This document shows positions 57,444 to 64,000 of a stretch of 64,000 bases of DNA, piece after piece. This DNA comes from Lysobacter sp. K5869 (GTDB taxonomy: Bacteria; Pseudomonadota; Gammaproteobacteria; Xanthomonadales; Xanthomonadaceae), in the NCBI RefSeq assembly GCF_018847975.1, contig NZ_CP072597.1, positions 3,759,001-3,823,000 of the forward strand, given 5' to 3'. Both the position numbers and the translations under genes were made by a program. The notes beneath the pieces were generated by a model. That model worked only from the letters and a program-made list of their open reading frames with translations. It was not told the DNA's origin and searched no databases. The first letter of the stretch is position 1, and every line of letters begins with the position of its first letter.

Positions 57444-59570
57444 TCAGCGCTGCGCTTGCGGCGTTCCCGCCGGCGCCGCGCACTCCGCGCATTCCTTAGG
57501 CATCGCGGCCTCCCCGGCGCGTTCGCCGCGGATCTGCACCTGCGTCAGCGCGACGCCGAGCCGGCGCGCGTCCTCGCCCTGGCCGAGCGATTGCGGCGAG
57601 GTCGGGTGGGCGATGCGCAAGCTCAGTTCGCGCGTCGGCGCCACGCCGTCGAAGCGCAGGACGTAGCGGCCCGGGCTCGCCTGCAGCGTCAGCGGGCGCT
57701 GCGTAGCGCCCAGCGCCACGATAGTCGGCTGGTTCGCGTTGGGGCCGAAGGCCGCGGCCTCCAGGGTGACTTGCAGCGAGCCGGACACCTCGCGGTCCAG
57801 TTCGATCGTCGCGACGTCGCCGTCGCTCCAGCGCCCGAACGCTTCCGGCGCGGCCCAGCCGCGCAGCGCGCGGACCGAGGCCGGGTTCGGCTGGCGCAGG
57901 TCCACGCTGATCGCCGACGGCAGCCAGTACACGGTGAAGCCGCGATGTGGCTGCTTGCGCACGTAGCTGCCGGCGGGCAGGGTCAGGCCGTCGAGCAGCA
58001 CTGCGGTGTCGAGATTCCAATCCACCGCCGCCTCGGCCGCTTCGCCGGGCGCGACGCCGCGGGCCGTCAGCGCCATCGAATCGGCATAGAACCGCGCCTT
58101 GAACAGCCCGGCGCCGTCCACCGCCAGCACCTGACTGCGCGCAGCGGCTTCGGCGCCTTGCTGCCGCAGCCATTGGCCGGCTTCGACATAGGGCGACACG
58201 AGCCGGGCGTTGCGCACCGACACGGTGACGGCGCCGGCGCCCAGCGCCGCGACCAGGGCGAAATAGGCCAGCGCCGCCAGCCGCGCGCGCCACAGGTCCT
58301 TGGCCAGGACCCAGCCCAGGCAGGCGGCGGCGCCGAGCAATCCGACCGTGCCGCTGAGCCAGGGGCGCTTGAGCGCCCAGACCAATTCGGGAGAATCCGC
58401 CGGCGCCGGCGAATACAGGTGCAGGCCGTACGCGCCGGAAAACAGCGCGGCCGCCGCCAACGCCAGCGCCGATCCCCACAGCGCGCGTTGCAGCCCGGCC
58501 GGGCCGGATTGCGCGCCGCGCCAGGCCAGCGGCGCCAACAGCAGCAACGGCAGGCAGAAATTGTAGTAACGCAGGTGCAGGCGCCCGATGGCTTCGTTGG
58601 CGCCCATGCTGGCGGTGAAGTAGACGGTGATCGCCACCAGGCTGCCCAGCGTGATCAGCCCGAACAGCACCGCACTGCGCGCGCGTTCGTCGCTGTCGTC
58701 GCCGCGCGGCCGCAGCAGCAGCGGCAGCGCCGGCACCAGCAGCGGCGCGAACAGCAGGCTCAGCGCGAGGGTGTGGCCGACCGCCGAGATCGACAGGTTC
58801 TTCGCCATCGCCGTCGCCGCCTGATGGCCGAAGTTGCCCTGCGCCTGACCGCTGTAGAACTCGCCCAGCAAGTTCAGGCTGGTCGGCCCGGCCAGCAGAT
58901 AACCGCCGCCGAACCGCACCGCGAAGAACGCGGCGAGGCTGGCGACCGCCACCACCATCGCCGGACCGATGCGCTCGCGCCGGCCGATCCACAGCGCGTC
59001 GCCGACCACGAACAGGCCGAAGCCCAGCGCCAGGAACAGCGCGTGCATCTTGACCAGGCACATCAAGCCCAGGATCGCGCCGGCGGTCAGGCCGTAGCGC
59101 GCCGGATGGACCGTGTACGGACGCAGCACCGCGGTCGCCAACACCCAGAACATCAGGTAGTACATCGACTCGGGCATGAAGTACGCGGCGTAGCTGTTCA
59201 CCGGCGCGGCCACGCACGCCAGCGCCGCCAACGCCGCCAGCGCGGGCGGAGCGTAAGGGCGCAGGATCCGGTAGATCAGCGGCAAGGAGGCGACCAGCAT
59301 CAAGGCGTTGAGCGCGCGCGCGCAGTCCAGGAACTCGCTGCCGCATTGGCTGGTGAGGCGGAACACCCACAAGTACAGATACGACGGCAGCTTGGAATCC
59401 GACAGCGGCACCAGACGGCTGTAGGCGCTGTAGTACCACTCGTCGGCGAACACCGCCGCGTAGAGGTTCTGGTCGCGCAGCGTCATCGCCGCGAGCAAGG
59501 CCAGGGCGCCCGCGCCCAACAGCCAGCGATGCCAACCGTTGGCGCGGAGGAAAGCGGATTCGGAAATCAT
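57444..59570 (-). CDS. GT-C-like membrane glycosyltransferase
   Basis: Inner-membrane protein of 708 residues with about twelve membrane segments in the first 460 residues, followed by a soluble beta-rich domain of about 240 residues (YWLPSAISVDLRQPNPASV onward). The first periplasmic loop carries ADEWYYSAYSRLVPL, where the acidic residues fit the catalytic motif of GT-C transferases that use lipid-linked sugars. It starts 13 bases after the GT2 gene stop and forms an operon with it. Its product is unknown; surface polysaccharide or glycolipid decoration is inferred. Confidence 0.7.
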   Translation of the reverse strand: MISESAFLRANGWHRWLLGAGALALLAAMTLRDQNLYAAVFADEWYYSAYSRLVPLSDSKLPSYLYLWVFRLTSQCGSEFLDCARALNALMLVASLPLIYRILRPYAPPALAALAALACVAAPVNSYAAYFMPESMYYLMFWVLATAVLRPYTVHPARYGLTAGAILGLMCLVKMHALFLALGFGLFVVGDALWIGRRERIGPAMVVAVASLAAFFAVRFGGGYLLAGPTSLNLLGEFYSGQAQGNFGHQAATAMAKNLSISAVGHTLALSLLFAPLLVPALPLLLRPRGDDSDERARSAVLFGLITLGSLVAITVYFTASMGANEAIGRLHLRYYNFCLPLLLLAPLAWRGAQSGPAGLQRALWGSALALAAAALFSGAYGLHLYSPAPADSPELVWALKRPWLSGTVGLLGAAACLGWVLAKDLWRARLAALAYFALVAALGAGAVTVSVRNARLVSPYVEAGQWLRQQGAEAAARSQVLAVDGAGLFKARFYADSMALTARGVAPGEAAEAAVDWNLDTAVLLDGLTLPAGSYVRKQPHRGFTVYWLPSAISVDLRQPNPASVRALRGWAAPEAFGRWSDGDVATIELDREVSGSLQVTLEAAAFGPNANQPTIVALGATQRPLTLQASPGRYVLRFDGVAPTRELSLRIAHPTSPQSLGQGEDARRLGVALTQVQIRGERAGEAAMPKECAECAAPAGTPQAQR

Positions 59571-59583
59571 CGGCCGTGCGGAC

Positions 59584-60639
59584 TCATTCGTTCGGGCGGC
59601 GCCAACGCGCCGGCACGCTCAGGAAGGGGGCGATGGCGCGGGTCGGCACGCTGGCCACATCGAAGGACACGAACGCGAGCAGGAACTGCAGGCCGACGAT
59701 CACCGGCAGCGCCGCCAGCATCACCGTGCCGGCCGGCGTGGCCACGCCGGAGTGGATCGATTCGATCCACTTCCAACTGCCGAAACCCAGGCCGAAGGCG
59801 ATCAGCGCCGCGCCGAACGCCAACTCCAGCGAGGCGGCCGACATGTCGCGCAGGAAATAGCTGTAGAACACCCGCTTGCAGAAATTGCGGATGTGCTTGC
59901 CGAGGAACTCGCCGAAGATCTTGCCGATCCGCAGATTGCTTTCCTCGTCGGCGTAGACCGCGTCCATCGGCACGTCCAGCACCGCGGCGCGCGCGATGTT
60001 GAGGCGGAACAGCAGGTCGGTCTCGAAGAAATAGCGCCGGCTCACGCGTTCCAGCGGCAAGTGCGCGGCGACCCGGGTGGCGATCGCGGTGTAGCCGTTG
60101 GTCGGGTCGAACAGGTTCCAATAGCCGGTGGAGAGCTTGCTCAGGAACGACAGGCCGGCGTTGCCGATCAGGCGCAGCGCGGGCATGCGCTGGATCTGCG
60201 AGAGGTCGTAGAAGCGGTTGCCCTTGGTGTAGTCGGCGCGGCCGTCCAGGATCGGCCGCGCGAACAGCGGCAGCAGGCGCGGATCCATCTGCCCGTCGCC
60301 GTCGATCTTGACCGCGATGGTGAAGCCTTCGACGATGGCCTCGGCATAGCCGGTCATGACCGCGCCGCCGACGCCCTGATTGCTTTCGTGCCGCAGCACG
60401 CGCACGCGCGGATCGGCGCACTGGCTTTCGATCAGATCGCCGCTGCCGTCGGGACAGCAGTCGTCGACCGCGTAGATGCGCTCCACCTCCGGGCCGATGG
60501 CCTCGATCACCGCGAGCACGTGGCGGCGGACCTTGTAGCAAGGAATCACCACGGCGATGCGGTGCGGGGCGGGGGCGTCGGTAGCGTTCAAGTCGGCCTG
60601 TGGGCGGCGTTGGGGGGACGGGCTAGGCGAGCGCGGCAT
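59584..60639 (-). CDS. GT2-family glycosyltransferase with C-terminal membrane anchor
   Basis: Protein of 351 residues. The cytoplasmic GT-A domain (about residues 25-250) has IAVVIPCYKVRRHVLAVIEA, YAVDDCCPDGSGD and the metal site KIDGDGQMDP. Two membrane segments follow (FGAALIAFGLGFGSWKW and AGTVMLAALPVIVGLQFLLA). This layout fits polyprenyl-phosphate sugar transferases (ArnC/GtrB-like) that load a sugar on a lipid carrier. The GT-C protein downstream could use that donor. ATG 60639 was chosen over a TTG three codons earlier. Confidence 0.85.
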   Translation of the reverse strand: MPRSPSPSPQRRPQADLNATDAPAPHRIAVVIPCYKVRRHVLAVIEAIGPEVERIYAVDDCCPDGSGDLIESQCADPRVRVLRHESNQGVGGAVMTGYAEAIVEGFTIAVKIDGDGQMDPRLLPLFARPILDGRADYTKGNRFYDLSQIQRMPALRLIGNAGLSFLSKLSTGYWNLFDPTNGYTAIATRVAAHLPLERVSRRYFFETDLLFRLNIARAAVLDVPMDAVYADEESNLRIGKIFGEFLGKHIRNFCKRVFYSYFLRDMSAASLELAFGAALIAFGLGFGSWKWIESIHSGVATPAGTVMLAALPVIVGLQFLLAFVSFDVASVPTRAIAPFLSVPARWRRPNE

Positions 60640-60792
60640 GATAACCAAACCGGCCCGCGCGGGTCGCCCGTGCCGCCGGTGCGCCCAACTTCCGACACGC
60701 GGAGCGCGACGGGCGCGGCCCTAGACTGGCCGCAACGTGTTCTCCGTCGCGCCGTCTGCATCGCGCCTCATCTCATTGCCGGGAGTGTCTTC

Positions 60793-62601
60793 ATGCTTCG
60801 TCCCATCCTGCTCGCCGCGGCCATCGCCGCCGGCCTGTCCTGCGCGCCGTCCATGGCCATCGCCGCCGCGCCCGCCGCTGCGACGGGCGCGCCCGCGCGT
60901 TCGGCCCAGGCCCAGGCTTTGCACGTTTTGTTCGATGAGGAATGGGAGCGCGGCCTGCGCGAGAACCCGGAAAGCGCCAGCTACAACGGCGACAAGCGCT
61001 TCAACGACCGTTGGACCGACGTCAGCCTGAGCGCGATCCAAGCCCGCGCCGACGGCGACCGCCGCGCGCTGGAGCGGTTGCGCGCGATCGACCGCGCCGC
61101 GCTGTCGCAGGAGGACCAGCTCAGCTACGACACCTTCGCCTGGAATCTCGAGCGCTCCGCGCAGCGGCAGAAATTCCGCGAGCACCTGATGCCGCTGAGC
61201 CAGCAGGGCGGGGTGCAGACCGCCGACGGCATCGTCGAAGGGCTCGCGTTCGACAGCGTCAAGGATTACCGCGATTGGCTCGCGCGCCTGCGCGCGGTGC
61301 CGGCGATGGTCGAACAGAACCAGGCGCTGATGCGCGAAGGGGTCAAGGCCGGGCTGACGCCGCCGCGCGTGCTGATGGAGCGCGTGCCGGCGCAGGTCGC
61401 CAAGCAAGTCGTCGACGATCCGACCCGAAGCCCGTTCTACAAGCCGTTCGCGCGCTTCCCCGACAGCATCCCGGCGGCCGAGCGCGCGCAGTTGCAGGAC
61501 GAGGCCAAGCGCACCATCGCGCAGACCGTGGTGCCGGCCTACCGCGCCTTCGGCGAGTTCTTCCAGCGCGATTACCTGCCCAAGACCCGCACCACCATCG
61601 CCGCCGGCGATCTGCCCGACGGCAAGGCGTACTACGACTTCCTCGCCGGCTACTACACCACCACCGACCTGAGCGCCGAGCAGATCCACCAGACCGGCCT
61701 CAAGGAAGTCGCGCGCATCCGCGCGCAGATGGAGAAGATCCGCGCCGAGGTCGGCTTCCAGGGCGATCTGGCGGCGTTCTTCCACTACCTGCGCACCGAT
61801 CCGAAGTTCTTCTACAAGACGCCGGCGGAACTGCTCGAGGCCTATCAGGCCACGGCCAAGCGGATCGACCCGGAGCTGGTGAAGATCTCCAAGATCATTC
61901 CGCGCCAGCCCTACGGCGTGCGCCCGATCGCGGACAACATCGCGCCCGACACCACCACCGCGTACTACCTCGCCGGCGCCGTCGACGGCAGCCGCGCCGG
62001 GTACTACTACGTCAATCTCTACAAGCCCGAATCGCGGCCGAAGTGGGAAATGATCCCGCTGTCGCTGCACGAGGCGGTGCCGGGCCACCACTTCCAGTTC
62101 GCCCGCGGCCTGGAGCTGCCGGACGCGCCGCTGTTCCGCCGCACCGGCTATTTCGTCGCCTACGGCGAGGGCTGGGGCCTGTACGCCGAGCGCCTGGGCT
62201 ACGACATGGGCCTGTACGACGATCCGTACGACCGCATGGGCCAGCTCTCCTACGACATGTGGCGCGCGGTGCGGCTGGTGGTGGACACCGGCATGCACGC
62301 CAAGGGCTGGAGCCGCGAGCGCGCGATCAAATTCTTCATGGACAACGCGCCCAAGACCGAGCAGGACGTGGTCAACGAGATCGACCGCTACATCGGCACG
62401 CCGGGGCAGGCGCTGGCCTATAAGATCGGCCAGCTCAAGATCAGCGAATTGCGCGAACGCGCCCGCCAGAGCCTGGGCGAGCGCTTCGATCTGCGCGATT
62501 TCAACGATCAGGTGCTGGCGACCGGATCGGTGCCGTTGAGCGTGCTGGAGACGCGGATCGATGCCTGGATCGCGGCGACTAAGGCCTCAAAGAATAGTTA
62601 A
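60793..62601 (+). CDS. DUF885 exported metallopeptidase
   Basis: Protein of 602 residues with a signal peptide (about 1-25, ending AIAAA). The DUF885 body shows GEFFQRDYLPKTR, YYDFLAGYYTTTDLSAEQIH, and the family zinc motif LHEAVPGHHFQFARG (H426, E427), followed by VAYGEGWGLYAERLG with the third ligand. It ends TPGQALAYKIGQLKI and so on. These proteins are predicted zinc carboxypeptidases or aminopeptidases of the periplasm. It starts at ATG 60793 and stands alone. Confidence 0.9.
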   Translation: MLRPILLAAAIAAGLSCAPSMAIAAAPAAATGAPARSAQAQALHVLFDEEWERGLRENPESASYNGDKRFNDRWTDVSLSAIQARADGDRRALERLRAIDRAALSQEDQLSYDTFAWNLERSAQRQKFREHLMPLSQQGGVQTADGIVEGLAFDSVKDYRDWLARLRAVPAMVEQNQALMREGVKAGLTPPRVLMERVPAQVAKQVVDDPTRSPFYKPFARFPDSIPAAERAQLQDEAKRTIAQTVVPAYRAFGEFFQRDYLPKTRTTIAAGDLPDGKAYYDFLAGYYTTTDLSAEQIHQTGLKEVARIRAQMEKIRAEVGFQGDLAAFFHYLRTDPKFFYKTPAELLEAYQATAKRIDPELVKISKIIPRQPYGVRPIADNIAPDTTTAYYLAGAVDGSRAGYYYVNLYKPESRPKWEMIPLSLHEAVPGHHFQFARGLELPDAPLFRRTGYFVAYGEGWGLYAERLGYDMGLYDDPYDRMGQLSYDMWRAVRLVVDTGMHAKGWSRERAIKFFMDNAPKTEQDVVNEIDRYIGTPGQALAYKIGQLKISELRERARQSLGERFDLRDFNDQVLATGSVPLSVLETRIDAWIAATKASKNS

Positions 62602-62642
62602 AACAATAACTTGAAGTTTGTTTGTAAAGCGAATTGTGATTC

Positions 62643-62667
62643 GCCCGCGGCCCGAGCGGCCGCGGGC
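62643..62667. other. Strong GC hairpin after the DUF885 gene
   Basis: Arms GCCCGCGGCC (62643-62652) and GGCCGCGGGC (62658-62667) pair perfectly around a 5-base loop. No T run follows on the plus strand, so it is only a possible terminator or transcript-end stabiliser. Confidence 0.4.
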
Positions 62668-62714
62668 CGGCGGTCGGATGAAGCCGCCCGCGCGCCTCGG
62701 GCGGCGCCTCGAAA

Positions 62715-62743
62715 TTGCGCTAACCCCGCGCCACTGTCATACT
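62715..62743 (+). promoter_or_regulatory. Probable promoter of the rpsF-rpsR-rplI operon
   Basis: TTGCGC (62715-62720) and CATACT (62738-62743) are separated by exactly 17 bases. The match to sigma-70 consensus is partial (three and four of six). The position about 120 bases before rpsF leaves room for a leader. Confidence 0.45.
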
Positions 62744-62820
62744 TTCCGGCTCCCGCACGGCCGCCCGGCCGCGCAGGGAACCTTGCTCCACCGGCGCCGA
62801 CGGCTCCGGGGGGCTGAACG

Positions 62821-62839
62821 GGACCGCCGCCGGCGGTCC
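62821..62839 (+). promoter_or_regulatory. Leader hairpin before rpsF
   Basis: GGACCGCC/GGCGGTCC with a 3-base loop, ending 23 bases before the rpsF ATG. S6:S18 complexes bind leaders of this operon in many bacteria; whether this stem is that element was not established, because the conserved bulge was not identified. Confidence 0.35.
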
Positions 62840-62862
62840 TTCATCCACAAGGAATCACCGCA

Positions 62863-63291
62863 ATGCGTCATTACGAAGTCGTGTTCCTGGTCCACCCGGA
62901 TCAGAGCGAGCAGGTCCCGGCCATGATCGAGCGCTACAAGTCGCTGATCGAAGCCGGCGAGGGCAAGATCCACCGCCTGGAAGACTGGGGCCGCCGTCAG
63001 CTGGCTTACCCGATCGAGAACCTGGTCAAGGCTCACTACGTCCTGCTGAACATCGAAGTCACCCAGAACGTGCTCAACGAGCTGGTCGACGGTTTCCGTT
63101 TCAACGACGCCGTCCTGCGTCACCTGGTCATGAAGCGCGACGAAGCCGACACCGAGCAGTCGCTGATCATGAAGTTCAAGGACGAGAAGGGCGACAAGCC
63201 CGAGCGCGGCGAGCGCCGCCGCCGCGACGACGACAGCGACAGCGCCGTCGGCTCGGCCGACAGCGCCGAAGACAGCTCCGAAGCCGCCTGA
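62863..63291 (+). CDS. rpsF: 30S ribosomal protein S6
   Basis: Binds 16S rRNA with S18 in the platform of the 30S subunit. It has 142 residues with the typical start [18 protein letters not shown], then [19 protein letters not shown] and [10 protein letters not shown]. The last 35 residues are a charged, low-complexity tail ([19 protein letters not shown]), longer than the E. coli form before modification. AAGGAA precedes ATG 62863 by 8 bases. It begins the operon rpsF-rpsR-rplI. Confidence 0.97.
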   Translation: MRHYEVVFLVHPDQSEQVPAMIERYKSLIEAGEGKIHRLEDWGRRQLAYPIENLVKAHYVLLNIEVTQNVLNELVDGFRFNDAVLRHLVMKRDEADTEQSLIMKFKDEKGDKPERGERRRRDDDSDSAVGSADSAEDSSEAA

Positions 63292-63314
63292 TCCCCTTCT
63301 AGGAACGCACCGAC

Positions 63315-63545
63315 ATGTCCAAGTTCTTCCGCCGCCGCAAGTTCTGCAAGTTCACCGCCGAGGGCGTCAAGGAGATCGATTACAAGGATCTCAACACCCT
63401 GCGCCAGTACCTGACCGAGACCGGCAAGATCGTGCCGAGCCGCGTCACCGGCACCAAGTCGAAGTACCAGCGCCAGCTGGCCACGGCCGTCAAGCGCGCC
63501 CGTTTCCTGGCGCTGATTCCGTACACCGACAACCACAACGCCTAA
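63315..63545 (+). CDS. rpsR: 30S ribosomal protein S18
   Basis: Partner of S6, 76 residues, with the typical sequences [20 protein letters not shown] and [20 protein letters not shown]. It starts at ATG 63315, 23 bases after rpsF, and is cotranscribed with it. It is separated from rplI by a heptad-type inverted repeat. Confidence 0.97.
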   Translation: MSKFFRRRKFCKFTAEGVKEIDYKDLNTLRQYLTETGKIVPSRVTGTKSKYQRQLATAVKRARFLALIPYTDNHNA

Positions 63546-63553
63546 GCGCTGGC

Positions 63554-63628
63554 GGATAGCGGCGGCTTCGCCGCCTGGGAGATAGGGGATAGCGCCTTTC
63601 GCTAACCTCTATCTCCTACTCGCTATCC
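63554..63628. repeat. Heptad-periodic inverted repeat, site 5, with inserted hairpin
   Basis: Outer arms GGATAGCG (63554-63561) and CGCTATCC (63621-63628) pair perfectly. Inner arms at 63577-63594 and 63600-63617 pair with three mismatches. A separate hairpin GGCGGCTTCGCCGCC (63561-63575) has been inserted into the left arm. The whole element lies between rpsR and rplI. Confidence 0.75.
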
Positions 63629-63701
63629 CCTAATGTCCCTCGTTCGGACAGCGACCCCTGCTGCGGGCCTACAGGTCCGCTAACGAATACGGAGCAATCC
63701 C

Positions 63702-64000
63702 ATGCAACTGATCCTCCTGCAGAAAGTCACCAACCTCGGCAACCTCGGCGACACCGTCAACGTGAAGCCGGGCTACGGCCGCAACTTCCTCGTCCCGCAG
63801 GGCAAGGCCGTGCCGGCCACCGCCGCCAACCTGGCCGAGTTCGAGACCCGCCGCGCCGAGTACGAAGCCAAGGCCAAGTCGCTGCTCGACGGCGCCGAAG
63901 GCCGCAAGGCCAAGCTGGAAGGCGTGGAGGTGACCATCACCGCCAACGCCGCCACCGAAGGCAAGCTGTACGGCTCGGTGACCCCGCGCGACATCGCCGA
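63702..64000 (+). CDS. rplI: 50S ribosomal protein L9, partial (C-terminus outside window)
   Basis: The first 99 residues of L9 are visible: N-terminal globular domain [20 protein letters not shown] with [15 protein letters not shown], then the long connecting helix ([20 protein letters not shown]) and the beginning of the C-terminal domain. The start ATG 63702 follows GGAG by 8 bases. The right edge of the window cuts it. Confidence 0.95.
   Translation, partial: MQLILLQKVTNLGNLGDTVNVKPGYGRNFLVPQGKAVPATAANLAEFETRRAEYEAKAKSLLDGAEGRKAKLEGVEVTITANAATEGKLYGSVTPRDIA

Noticed and set aside
62821..62862. S6:S18 autoregulatory RNA motif
   Set aside because: A simple hairpin is present, but the conserved bulge of that element was not identified, so only a generic leader hairpin is reported.

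Overview
The window is a very GC-rich chromosomal segment of a gammaproteobacterium, most likely a Xanthomonadaceae member close to Lysobacter. This is inferred from gene content and repeat types: a methionine synthase split into two genes, a 1,700-residue NAD-glutamate dehydrogenase, a bacterial kynurenine-degradation operon, Tat-exported TldD proteins and REP elements of the GTAGGAGCGGC type. No plasmid, phage, CRISPR, rRNA or tRNA gene was recognised. Most of the sequence is tightly packed with genes, many in ATGA-overlapping operons.

Layout. 1-1150: a short-chain dehydrogenase (cut by the window edge) divergent from a TetR regulator, with two palindromic operators between them. 1360-3137: two tandem secreted beta-helix paralogues. 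3278-9045 (minus): sahR, metH N-terminal half, metH C-terminal half and a papain-like hydrolase; a SahR-type operator lies upstream. 9430-17162 (plus): acyl-CoA dehydrogenase, giant NAD-glutamate dehydrogenase with a strong terminator, a REP pair and NAD kinase. 17287-20376: amino-acid permease, 5'-nucleotidase, a REP cluster and a LprI-like protein. 20702-25684: TonB-dependent copper receptor, a DUF2939 protein, and a secreted lipase-like hydrolase with a DUF4785 protein. 25996-27814: an AttM-like acyl-homoserine lactonase divergent from a LysR regulator with a clear T-N11-A box.

29685-38468 (minus): aminomuconate-semialdehyde dehydrogenase, carbonic anhydrase, RidA-type deaminase, 3-hydroxyanthranilate dioxygenase, ACMS decarboxylase, a small unknown protein, kynureninase, kynurenine monooxygenase and exonuclease I. 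The enzymes form a continuous route from kynurenine to the oxalocrotonate level. 39005-51636 (plus): nine genes combining TldD, TldE and TldD2 with DUF4159, MoxR, DUF58, BatA-like, DUF4175-like and amidotransferase-like membrane proteins. This is the most promising poorly described system in the window.

51767-64000: an SDR with altered catalytic residues, a PaiB-like protein, two small proteins, asnS, a DUF2891 protein, an A-type Fe-S carrier, a GT2/GT-C glycosyltransferase pair, a DUF885 metallopeptidase, then rpsF, rpsR and rplI (cut by the right edge).

Five intergenic sites carry a 7-base-periodic repeat (units such as GGAGATA, GGGAATA), four of them as long inverted repeats. One separates the two metH halves and another separates rpsR from rplI. 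Functions are read from recognised sequence motifs only; no database search was run.
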